Shown: one piece after another, positions 1 to 5,411 of the stretch
How positions within the stretch are numbered: position 1 is the stretch's first letter
Layout: the number at the start of each line of letters is the position of its first letter
Assembly: GCA_022013615.1 (NCBI GenBank)
Contig: JAKLQB010000776.1
Location: 1-5,535 of the forward strand
Direction of reading: 5' to 3'
Length of the DNA stretch: 5,535 nucleotides
DNA from: Desulfobacterales bacterium
GTDB taxonomy: Bacteria > Desulfobacterota > DSM-4660 > Desulfatiglandales > Desulfatiglandaceae
Position numbers and translations under genes: made by a program
Notes under the pieces: generated by a model
Told to the model about the DNA's origin: nothing
Seen by the model: the letters and a program-made list of their open reading frames with translations, nothing else
Database searches by the model: none

Positions 1-1
1 C

Positions 2-160
2 CCTTATTTTGCCAGGACTATTTTCATTGGAACAATGGAACATATCGTGACAAGGTGGCTTTTGAAAGATATGTCCTATTCCCTGTTCGAGAATTTAGAA
101 GAAACATTTGACCTGTTGGTAGATGCCTTCAAAGTAAATGAATCTAAAACCGTTGGCTAA
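2..160 (+). CDS. TetR/AcrR-family transcriptional regulator, C-terminal fragment (5' end outside window)
   Basis: An open frame enters at the left edge and ends with TAA at 158-160, giving about 52 residues. It includes IFIGTMEHIVTRWLLKDM and then a helical, acidic tail (SLFENLEETFDLLVDAF). The pattern 'I-F-x-G-T-x-E-H-I-x-x-R-W-x-L' followed by a last amphipathic helix is typical of the ligand-binding C-terminus of TetR regulators, especially those grouped with FadR/YsiA-like acyl-CoA-responsive repressors. The DNA-binding helix-turn-helix would lie upstream and is not visible, so the family call rests on the C-terminal signature alone. The gene is co-directional with the reductase at 284 and separated from it by a promoter-like gap with tandem repeats. 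It is therefore the obvious candidate regulator of the downstream genes (inference). No terminator is visible after its stop. Confidence 0.72.
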   Translation, partial: PYFARTIFIGTMEHIVTRWLLKDMSYSLFENLEETFDLLVDAFKVNESKTVG

Positions 161-197
161 AAACTGTTTCAAATGACAGAGATTATGGATTTTGCAG

Positions 198-227
198 TTG
201 ACATGGCAGCTACATCAAAGCTACATT
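198..227 (+). promoter_or_regulatory. Putative sigma-70-type promoter for the reductase operon
   Basis: A perfect TTGACA (198-203) is followed after 18 bases by TACATT (222-227), which matches 4 of 6 positions of the -10 consensus. A start site near 234-236 would leave a leader of about 50 bases before the ATG at 284. The -35 box is convincing. The -10 box is mediocre, as often seen when a promoter is regulated. It sits in the only gap between the TetR-like gene and the reductase. Confidence 0.5.
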
Positions 228-240
228 AAAGCTATGTGTA
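208..240 (+). repeat. Three tandem 11-bp repeats over the promoter; candidate operator
   Basis: Three head-to-tail 11-base units lie here: AGCTACATCAA (208-218), AGCTACATTAA (219-229) and AGCTATGTGTA (230-240). The first two differ at one base; the third shares its first five bases and then diverges. The third unit also creates an inverted pair, CTACA (221-225) with TGTAG (237-241). The 11-base period is close to one DNA helical turn, so identical faces would be presented in series. The array covers the spacer, the -10 box and the likely start site, which is where a repressor would act. Assignment to the upstream TetR protein is inference. Confidence 0.5.
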
Positions 241-270
241 GACTCTTTTTATTCACAAGAGAAACGTAAA

Positions 271-276
271 GGAGGG
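271..276 (+). promoter_or_regulatory. Shine-Dalgarno site that favours ATG 284 over TTG 281
   Basis: GGAGGG at 271-276 is a strong ribosome-binding site. It lies 7-8 bases before ATG 284, which is near-ideal spacing, and only about 4-5 bases before the in-frame TTG at 281. The ATG is therefore preferred, giving a protein starting MAKLLFEW. Confidence 0.7.
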
Positions 277-283
277 TGGATTG

Positions 284-2269
284 ATGGCAAAGTTACTATT
301 TGAATGGGACTATTCATCATACCCGGGGGCAAAGGCATACCCCCATTTGTTCAAGCAGATTCAGATAGGTAATCTTATTGTACCTAACCGAATCAAGTAT
401 GCGGCCACAGAGGACAATTTGAACGACCTCAATGGTTTTGTGACCGATGCCGATGTCGCCTACATGAAAAGGCGGGCTGAAGGTGTCGTGGGTGGTCTGT
501 GCTTTATGCAGGGCGTATACATGGACGAAGCCCGTAAGGGGCAGGGATATGTGGGTCAGGCAGCCTGCTGGGATGACAAATTCACCCCAGGTCTTAAGAG
601 GCTCGCAGATGCGATTCATGAGGAAAAGGCCGTTGCCGGTTTCCAGTTGATGGATTGCGGCAGGGTCGGCGCGGTAGAGGTTGATAGTGGTCACGGCCCG
701 TCCACTGTGCCTCAGCGTCTCCGAATCTTTAAGCCTATGTATGAGATGACCAACGCAGAAGTCAAAGAGATGGTACAGCAGAGCGTTGATGCCGCGAGAA
801 GAGGTGTTGAAGCTGGTTTTGACATAGTAGAGATTTCAGGCATTGTGGGGTACCTGATCTCCAATTTTCTCTCCAGCTATACAAACAGGCGAACGGATGA
901 GTATGGCGGCGACATCAGAGGCAGGTGCCAGGCCATGGTTGAGATTATCCAGGGGGTAAAGGAAGTGTGCGGCCCTGATATTCCTGTGGGTATCCGGCTC
1001 TGTTCCGAAGAGCTTCTGGATGATGTCCGGGGAAATACACCCGAGGAATCCATGGAGACTTACAAGATTGCCGAAGAAGCAGGAGCGGATTACATCAGTT
1101 GTACCCTTGGGTGGCAGGAATCCATCTATCCTGTGATCAGCAGGGACATTCCTCAGGGGAACTGGCTCCATCTGGCCAAAAGGGCCAAGGAGCATGTGAA
1201 AATACCCATCCAGATGGCCTATAGATTGTTCACGCCTGACAGACCGAATAAAGCCATAGGGGATGGTGAATTAGATATCTGGGAAATGTGCCGCTCAATG
1301 ATTGCTGATCCCTTAATGCCCAAGAAAGTATTAGAGGGAAGAGAAGACGAGATAAGGCACTGTGTGGCGTGTAACCTTTGCCTTGCCAGGCTGTTCCGTG
1401 ATGCACCCATGACCTGCTACATAAATCCCTTGTGCGCGCACGAACATGACGAAAGCTTTTATCCTCAAAAAGCAGAGGAAGAAAAGGAGGTTATGATCGT
1501 TGGCGCGGGTCCGGCAGGCCTTGAGTGTGCCTATGTGGCGACCCAAAGGGGGCACGAAGTGCATGTCTATGACAAGAGGGAGGAGCTTGGCGGCACCCTG
1601 CTGGAGGCATCAAGGGCTCCTTATGGGGATGAGGAATTGATGACCTGTGTCAACTATCAAAAAAAGATGTGTGAAATGGCAGGTGTCGAGTTCCATCTCG
1701 GCACCGAGGTAACGGACGATTTGATCCAGGAAGAGATGCCCGACACCGTGGTTCTGGCCACAGGTCCTGTCTATTCAAAGATCCAGGGCCCGGGCGGGGA
1801 TCGCGAAAACGTGGTCAATGTACTGGATGTAATGGCTGGTAAGGCTGAAGTTGGTGAAAACGTGGTCGTCTGGGGGAACCGAAAACCTGGCATTGGCGTG
1901 GCCCTTCATCTTGTCAAACAGGGTAAAAAGGTCACAATTGTTGGCAAGGAAAAATCCGCCGGATTTGATATCAATCCATCCTTCAAATGGCGGTATATGA
2001 TTTATCTCCGGCAGAATGGCATTATGGCCTATAACGACTGTGATATAGAAGAAATTAATGACGGTGAAATCATTGTAAAAACCTTTGATGGATATCGGTT
2101 TCCGGTCAAATGCGACACTGTGGTTGTGTCCACGCGGGAAGCAAACGACAGTTTAAAGAAGGTGGTCCAGGCAGAAGGTGTCGAACTTTTTGTCATTGGA
2201 GACGCCCTGGTACCCCGCAACTTGTCCAGTGCTGTACATGACGGCTATCGGATCGGCATCAGGATCTAA
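284..2269 (+). CDS. FAD/FMN/[4Fe-4S] oxidoreductase of the Old Yellow Enzyme / 2,4-dienoyl-CoA reductase (FadH/TMADH-like) family
   Basis: This 661-residue protein has the size and domain order of FadH-type reductases. Residues ~18-350 form an FMN TIM barrel: 'YPHLFKQIQIGNLIVPNRI' near the start, QLMDCGR at 121-127, and GYLISNFLSSYTNRRTDEYGG from residue 189. A [4Fe-4S] site follows with C360-x2-C363-x2-C366-x11-C378, then Y-I-N-P. An FAD-binding Rossmann fold carries GAGPAG (407-412), and the C-terminal IGDA...AVHDGY stretch is typical of the flavin domain. Such enzymes pass electrons between NAD(P)H or another carrier, FAD, the cluster and FMN, to reduce an enoyl or conjugated acyl-CoA in the cytoplasm. 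Aligned by eye to FadH, the catalytic Tyr is kept (Y190), but the His of 'GWHE' is Gln (Q278) and the QxxHxGR-type His is Asp (D124). The second nucleotide-binding glycine motif is degenerate (G531-N-R-K-P-G-I-G). The substrate is unknown; an enoyl-, alicyclic or aryl-CoA is plausible from the context. Confidence 0.9.
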   Translation: MAKLLFEWDYSSYPGAKAYPHLFKQIQIGNLIVPNRIKYAATEDNLNDLNGFVTDADVAYMKRRAEGVVGGLCFMQGVYMDEARKGQGYVGQAACWDDKFTPGLKRLADAIHEEKAVAGFQLMDCGRVGAVEVDSGHGPSTVPQRLRIFKPMYEMTNAEVKEMVQQSVDAARRGVEAGFDIVEISGIVGYLISNFLSSYTNRRTDEYGGDIRGRCQAMVEIIQGVKEVCGPDIPVGIRLCSEELLDDVRGNTPEESMETYKIAEEAGADYISCTLGWQESIYPVISRDIPQGNWLHLAKRAKEHVKIPIQMAYRLFTPDRPNKAIGDGELDIWEMCRSMIADPLMPKKVLEGREDEIRHCVACNLCLARLFRDAPMTCYINPLCAHEHDESFYPQKAEEEKEVMIVGAGPAGLECAYVATQRGHEVHVYDKREELGGTLLEASRAPYGDEELMTCVNYQKKMCEMAGVEFHLGTEVTDDLIQEEMPDTVVLATGPVYSKIQGPGGDRENVVNVLDVMAGKAEVGENVVVWGNRKPGIGVALHLVKQGKKVTIVGKEKSAGFDINPSFKWRYMIYLRQNGIMAYNDCDIEEINDGEIIVKTFDGYRFPVKCDTVVVSTREANDSLKKVVQAEGVELFVIGDALVPRNLSSAVHDGYRIGIRI

Positions 2270-2284
2270 GGAGGAGGTAGAAAA

Positions 2285-2812
2285 ATGCCAGTTAATGCAG
2301 AAAAGGAAATTACTAAATTATGGCGGAATCTCCACAATGCCCAGGGAGAAATCTGTAAAACTTTTTACCGATGGCGGGAGGTCGCATTAGAAATTGCCGG
2401 GCCTGATGCAAAGCCTCTGGATGTAGCCCTGAAGGCTGCTGAAATGATGGGCAAGGACATGGGTAAGGATTTTCTTCCCCGCCTTAATTGGTTGAAAGGC
2501 GAAGAGGGCTTTATGATGAATCTGGGAAGGTCCCTCGCAGGTCTATGGATAACCGAGGGAGGAATTGCCTTTGCTGAAAAGGGTGAAAACCCCGGAGAAA
2601 TCTTCGTAAAATGCACGAGGTGCCCGTGGCCAACCGCCGCTAAACAGTACGGCGTACCCATGGAAGAAGTCGCTTTGACGAGAGAGAGGCTTTTTCAGAC
2701 CATGATCGAAGATGTTAGCGTCTTTCTTAACATAAAAGTAAAAATTGAAATGCTGAAGGCCATCCCCAGAGGACAGGGAGAATGGTTATTCAGACTTTAC
2801 AAAGAAGAATAG
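2285..2812 (+). CDS. Conserved-looking 175-aa protein of unknown function (possibly ATC-hydrolase-like)
   Basis: The gene starts at ATG 2285, 15 bases after the reductase stop. It has a very strong ribosome site (AAGGAGGAGGT, 2268-2278) that overlaps that stop, so co-expression with the reductase is likely. The 175-residue product is soluble, mostly helical by eye, with no signal peptide or membrane segment. It has three cysteines: C24 and a C110-T-R-C113-P-W motif. The ending GEWLFRLYKEE is basic and aromatic. The layout of a 'C-P-W/Y' motif followed by helices and a closing 'G-x-x-x-x-F-x-x-Y' strand resembles proteins annotated as L-2-amino-thiazoline-4-carboxylic acid hydrolase-like. That resemblance comes from memory and is weak, and I do not assign a reaction. 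A CxxC pair alone cannot hold a [4Fe-4S] cluster but could bind metal or act in redox or thiol chemistry. Confidence 0.85.
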   Translation: MPVNAEKEITKLWRNLHNAQGEICKTFYRWREVALEIAGPDAKPLDVALKAAEMMGKDMGKDFLPRLNWLKGEEGFMMNLGRSLAGLWITEGGIAFAEKGENPGEIFVKCTRCPWPTAAKQYGVPMEEVALTRERLFQTMIEDVSVFLNIKVKIEMLKAIPRGQGEWLFRLYKEE

Positions 2813-2823
2813 AGGAGTGAAAT

Positions 2824-3030
2824 ATGGCTGCTCAAATAGATACAGAAAAATGTACAATGTGCGGAGGGAACATCCAGCCTTTATGTGTTGAGGCGTGTCC
2901 GGATTTGGCAATAAGGGTGCAGGACGGCAGGATCGTGGTCACGGAGTTCATATGTGAGGACTGCAACGAATGCGGTTGTGTATGCCCTGATCATGCGATC
3001 ACAGTTCCCTTGGAAAAAGTAACGTTTTAG
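2824..3030 (+). CDS. Small 2[4Fe-4S] ferredoxin with enlarged first cluster loop
   Basis: This 68-residue protein begins at ATG 2824, 11 bases after the preceding stop, behind AGGAGTGA (2813-2820). Two cluster motifs are visible. The first is C10-x2-C13-x7-C21-x3-C25-P. The second is the classical C44-x2-C47-x2-C50-x3-C54-P, with an extra Cys at 52. The first motif has seven residues where bacterial ferredoxins have two, which usually shifts the cluster environment. The internal symmetry, small size and absence of other domains identify a soluble electron carrier. Its tight coupling to the reductase and the 175-aa gene suggests it is the direct electron partner of one of them (inference). Which cysteine feeds which cluster cannot be settled by eye, because alternating ligation is normal in this fold. 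Confidence 0.88.
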   Translation: MAAQIDTEKCTMCGGNIQPLCVEACPDLAIRVQDGRIVVTEFICEDCNECGCVCPDHAITVPLEKVTF

Positions 3031-3099
3031 GGGAATTATAATTGAGGAATTATGGGATTGAGGGATTGAGTAATTCCTAAATTCCCCAATTCCTAAATT
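3030..3099 (+). repeat. Repeat-built intergenic spacer forming a nested hairpin
   Basis: This AT-rich gap is almost entirely repeats. Outer arms GGGGAATT (3030-3037) and AATTCCCC (3080-3087) are exact reverse complements. Inside them, AGGAATTA (3045-3052) pairs exactly with TAATTCCT (3071-3078). Direct repeats also occur: GGAATTAT at 3032 and 3046, GGGATTGA twice in tandem (3054-3069), and AATTCCTAAATT at 3072-3083 and 3088-3099. There is no run of T after the stem, so it is not a standard intrinsic terminator. It could be an mRNA-stabilising or processing hairpin, or a dispersed genomic repeat. Confidence 0.65.
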
Positions 3100-3123
3100 T
3101 ATTGAATTACTAAGGAGATAATC

Positions 3124-3561
3124 ATGAAGGTAAACAAAATAGATCATATATGCATTGCTGTAAAAGACCTGGATGAGGCCAGAAAGATCTGGGAGCCGAT
3201 TCTTGGTAAATCAGAACCGGATGACCCTTATATTGATGAGCCTGAAAAGATAAGAGTGGCAAGATACTGGGTGGGTGAAGTGGGCTTCGAGTTGATGGAA
3301 TCCACAACACCGGATGGGGATGTGGCCAAGTTTATCGAGAGAAACGGTGAAGGTGTAATGCTCATCAGTTTCAATGTAGACAACACACGTGAGGCCGTTG
3401 ATGAGTTGAAGCAGAAAGATTATCCGTTTATACCGGACAAAAAAGGCGAGGTTGCCAGACCTTTCCGTGATTGCGAATTTGCCTTTATACATCCCAAAAA
3501 GGTGAACGGCGTCTTGCTTGAGCTGATAGATTATAAGTGGGATGAGCTTAAGAATAGATAA
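3124..3561 (+). CDS. VOC-superfamily protein, methylmalonyl-CoA epimerase-like, with altered metal site
   Basis: The 145-residue protein starts at ATG 3124 behind AAGGAGA (3112-3118). It has the two-module glyoxalase/VOC layout: VNKIDHICIAVKDLDEA at the start, VGEVGFELMES at 50-60, FIERNGEGVMLISFNVD at 70-86, and FIHPKKVNGVLLELID at the end. This order and spacing closely follow methylmalonyl-CoA epimerases. The first metal ligand (H8) and the last (E133) are present. The site that is normally 'GEGxHHI' reads G-E-G-V-M79-L80-I, so the His ligand there is lost. The position usually occupied by Gln before 'VRVA' appears to be Glu (E41). It may therefore catalyse a different reaction, bind a CoA ester without metal, or use an altered metal site. 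It is set between repeat-rich gaps inside the cluster, so it probably acts on an acyl-CoA of the same pathway (inference). Confidence 0.85.
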   Translation: MKVNKIDHICIAVKDLDEARKIWEPILGKSEPDDPYIDEPEKIRVARYWVGEVGFELMESTTPDGDVAKFIERNGEGVMLISFNVDNTREAVDELKQKDYPFIPDKKGEVARPFRDCEFAFIHPKKVNGVLLELIDYKWDELKNR

Positions 3562-3574
3562 TCGTTCACTTTCT

Positions 3575-3651
3575 GGTTGAGTGGTTGGTTAAGTCGTTGA
3601 GTTGTAAGTTGTCTTGAAAGCCATCTAAGTCCACCAATCGACCACTTAACC
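3575..3651 (+). repeat. Long imperfect inverted repeat (RNA stem of 16 pairs) in the gap before the second ferredoxin
   Basis: The arm 3575-3590 (GGTTGAGTGGTTGGTT) can pair along its full 16 bases with 3636-3651 (AATCGACCACTTAACC). Thirteen pairs are Watson-Crick. The other three (3579/3647, 3586/3640, 3588/3638) are G-U in + strand RNA, but would be A-C mismatches in RNA of the opposite strand. The loop is about 45 bases and itself contains GTTGAGTTGTAAGTTG-type short repeats. No T-run follows, so it is not a standard intrinsic terminator. I see no convincing promoter in the rest of this 147-base gap. Confidence 0.6.
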
Positions 3652-3708
3652 TTATACCAATATTTCAATCCTTTATTCCGTAACAAATCTGATAATGACG
3701 TAGGCTTG

Positions 3709-3918
3709 ATGGGAAAGCGATATAAGACCTTTGAAGTCTATCTGGTGTATCTTGACCCGGATAAATGTGACGGGTGCGAGGAGTGTGTAAAGATGTGTCC
3801 GGTGGACGTTTTTGACATGTCGCACAAGGCGTCTCCTGGGCGCCCCCAGAATTGCATGGGATGTGGAACATGTGTTGCGCTCTGCAAGTCAAACGCTATC
3901 ATCATCACAGAAATATGA
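3709..3918 (+). CDS. 2[4Fe-4S] ferredoxin-type electron carrier
   Basis: This 69-residue protein carries C20-x2-C23-x2-C26-x3-C30-P and, 18 residues on, C49-x2-C52-x2-C55-x3-C59 followed by Lys rather than the usual Pro. Both motifs have classical spacing, unlike the ferredoxin at 2824, so the cluster encodes two distinct carriers. A short basic/aromatic lead (MGKRYKTFEVYLVYLDPD) precedes the first motif and probably forms an extra strand. The start is uncertain: ATG 3709 and the in-frame TTG 3706 lie side by side and neither has a good Shine-Dalgarno sequence; ATG is chosen by default. The gene ends 36 bases before the HdrA-like gene and is probably translated from the same mRNA, which suggests it feeds or drains that flavoprotein (inference). 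Confidence 0.86.
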   Translation: MGKRYKTFEVYLVYLDPDKCDGCEECVKMCPVDVFDMSHKASPGRPQNCMGCGTCVALCKSNAIIITEI

Positions 3919-3920
3919 AG

Positions 3921-3943
3921 ATAAAATTGCAGAGCAATTTTAT
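3921..3943 (+). promoter_or_regulatory. Perfect 10-bp hairpin abutting the ribosome site of the HdrA-like gene
   Basis: ATAAAATTGC (3921-3930) and GCAATTTTAT (3934-3943) are exact reverse complements separated by only AGA. The stem ends one base before the Shine-Dalgarno sequence GAGGTGA (3944-3950) of the gene at 3955. The stem is AT-rich and is not followed by a T-run, so it is not a convincing terminator. The placement suggests a role in translation initiation, or in mRNA processing between the ferredoxin and HdrA-like cistrons (inference). Confidence 0.6.
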
Positions 3944-3954
3944 GAGGTGAATGT

Positions 3955-5295
3955 ATGAATGATTCAATATTGATAATCGGTGCAGGCGTGGCTGGAATTA
4001 ACGCTGCCTTGAATGTTGCCAGCTATGGTACAAAGGTCTATCTGGTGGATGATACACCAAGTATAGGAGGCATGATGGCAAGGCTGGATAAAACCTTCCC
4101 CACAAATGATTGCTCTATCTGTATAGAAGCCCCGCAAATGTACGAAGTGGATAATCATCCCAATATAGAAATACTTTCGAATACAGAAGTCAGAAGGGTC
4201 AAGAAGGGTGATGGTGATTTCAAGGTCAGGTTAGTGCAAAAGGCCAGGTTCATTGATGAGGAGAAATGTACGGGATGCGGGGCGTGTATGGAGGCATGTC
4301 CGGTGAGTATTCCGGATGAAATGGATGGCAGGATATTCGGGAACAGGAAACTCGTTTTTATGCCTTTCCCTCAGGCCGTACCGAACATTGCTGTTATTGA
4401 TCCCGATTGTCGTTTCGGCAAGATGCGTGAAAATGGAGCCTGTGTAGGGGGATGTGTCGTCGATTGCAGCCAGTGCAGGGAATGTCCCATCGCCTTATGT
4501 GTAAAGGCCTGTCAAAAAGAGGGCAAGGATGCTGTGCGCCTCTGGCAGTCTAATAAGAACATCAATGTCGATGTCAAGAGCATTATCGTGGCTACAGGTA
4601 TTATGGATGACATCCCTGCTGAAGGATTACACGGATACAAGGTGTGTGAAAATGTGATCACGAACATGGAGTTTGAGAGATTGATGAATGCGGGGGGGCC
4701 AACTGCAGGGCAGATTATAAGACCATCGGACAGGGAACATGCTCACAAGATCGCCTGGCTTCAATGTGCGGGCCGCGGTCTGGACCATGGGGTGCCTTAC
4801 TGTTCAAAGGTATGCTGTATGATTGCCGCAAAGCAGACAATCATTACGAAAGAGCATGATGCATCCGTAGAGACCTCTATATTTTATAATGACCTGAAGG
4901 CATATGGGAAAGGCATGTGGGGCTTTTATGAGAAGGCCGTGGAAGCCGGTATAAGGTATGTGAGGGCGAGGCCCTATGATGTTTTTGAAGATCCAGAGAC
5001 AAAAAATGTCGTTATCAGATATGAGGATCTGGAAACAGGGGAACTCATTAAAGAGGAGTTTGATCTCCTTGTGCTTTCAACAGGGCTCGTCCCAAGCGAC
5101 AGGAACAAGAGACTGGCAAAGGTATTAAAGATCGACCTGGATAAATTTGGGTTCTTCAAAGAGGAAGACCCGCTTATGGCACCTTTGGAAACAAAGGTTA
5201 AAGGAATATACCTGTGCGGGGGCGCGACCGGTCCCATAGATATATCCGAATCGGTTGTCCAGGCCACTGCGGCAAGCATGAAGGCGGTGTTGTAG
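3955..5295 (+). CDS. HdrA-like FAD/iron-sulfur protein, short form lacking N- and C-terminal iron-sulfur domains
   Basis: This 446-residue protein starts at ATG 3955 behind GAGGTGA. It opens directly with the FAD Rossmann motif ILIIGAGVAG (GxGxxG at 9-14). HdrA hallmarks follow: GGMMARLDKTFPTNDCSIC with C53 and C56, an inserted ferredoxin motif C105-x2-C108-x2-C111-x3-C115-P, IAWLQCAGR, YCSKVCC (C283, C287, C288), FGKG-like YGKGMWGFYEKA, and the closing GGATGPIDISESVVQA. Full-length HdrA also has an N-terminal CxCG cluster domain and usually a C-terminal ferredoxin domain; both are absent here. A second insert between residues 152 and 186 holds eight cysteines, more than the usual four. HdrA proteins carry the FAD that couples electron transfer between ferredoxin, NADH or hydrogenase modules and a further acceptor, in some cases by bifurcation. 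The next gene (5435) begins with the missing CxCG domain, so the two may work as a pair. No HdrB or HdrC is in the window. Confidence 0.9.
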   Translation: MNDSILIIGAGVAGINAALNVASYGTKVYLVDDTPSIGGMMARLDKTFPTNDCSICIEAPQMYEVDNHPNIEILSNTEVRRVKKGDGDFKVRLVQKARFIDEEKCTGCGACMEACPVSIPDEMDGRIFGNRKLVFMPFPQAVPNIAVIDPDCRFGKMRENGACVGGCVVDCSQCRECPIALCVKACQKEGKDAVRLWQSNKNINVDVKSIIVATGIMDDIPAEGLHGYKVCENVITNMEFERLMNAGGPTAGQIIRPSDREHAHKIAWLQCAGRGLDHGVPYCSKVCCMIAAKQTIITKEHDASVETSIFYNDLKAYGKGMWGFYEKAVEAGIRYVRARPYDVFEDPETKNVVIRYEDLETGELIKEEFDLLVLSTGLVPSDRNKRLAKVLKIDLDKFGFFKEEDPLMAPLETKVKGIYLCGGATGPIDISESVVQATAASMKAVL

Positions 5296-5411
5296 ATTGA
5301 CTATTGACTATTGACTATTTCGTAATAAGTCTATTTACCGATCATTGCGAGGAGAGAAGCGAGGAAGCGGGGTTTTGTAGTTAATTCAATAGTCAATAGT
5401 CAATCGTCAAT
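5296..5411 (+). repeat. Heptamer-repeat inverted arms (24 bp) enclosing a 68-bp core
   Basis: Directly after the stop of the HdrA-like gene, bases 5296-5319 consist of the heptamer ATTGACT three times plus ATT. Bases 5388-5411 are its reverse complement at 23 of 24 positions; the only mismatch is 5302/5405. A further degenerate heptamer (ATTCAAT, 5411-5417) extends the right array. The whole unit looks like a small palindromic, MITE-like or cruciform-forming element. It has no coding frame of its own, and I could not identify target-site duplications. A strong hairpin here would separate the two HdrA-family cistrons. Confidence 0.75.
5341..5370 (+). repeat. GC-rich core resembling a dispersed ATTGCGAGGAG-type repeat (degenerate)
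   Basis: Inside the loop of the preceding element, ATTGCGAGGAG (5344-5354) followed by GAAGCGAGGAAGC resembles the common bacterial intergenic repeat 'CATTGCGAGGAGCGAAGCGACGAAGCAATC'-like sequences seen in many genomes, which I recall but cannot check here. The closing GCAAT arm that would pair with ATTGC is missing and is replaced by GCGGGGTTTTG, so this appears to be a decayed or partial copy. Its GC content contrasts sharply with the AT-rich arms around it. Confidence 0.45.

Noticed and set aside
281..283. TTG as start of the reductase
   Set aside because: The ATG immediately after it has better spacing from GGAGGG and is the stronger start codon.
836..1195. 119-aa open frame on the - strand inside the reductase gene
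   Set aside because: It is antisense to a clearly conserved TIM-barrel region and shows no recognisable motif. Other minus-strand frames (317-694, 2365-2661, 4974-5279) are likewise shadows of real genes.
2178..2390. 70-codon + strand frame spanning the reductase/175-aa gene junction
   Set aside because: It overlaps two well-supported genes in another frame, and its sequence is low in recognisable structure.
3601..3708. Internal promoter before the second ferredoxin
   Set aside because: TTGAAA (3614-3619) and TTATAC (3652-3657) can be picked out but are not at workable spacing with good partners.
3921..3943. Intrinsic terminator between the second ferredoxin and the HdrA-like gene
   Set aside because: The stem is AT-rich, has no following T-run, and abuts a ribosome-binding site, so read-through into the next gene is more likely.
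3955..5295. QmoA assignment for the short HdrA
   Set aside because: QmoA lacks the inserted ferredoxin motif and the NDCSxC site seen here; the sequence follows the HdrA core throughout.
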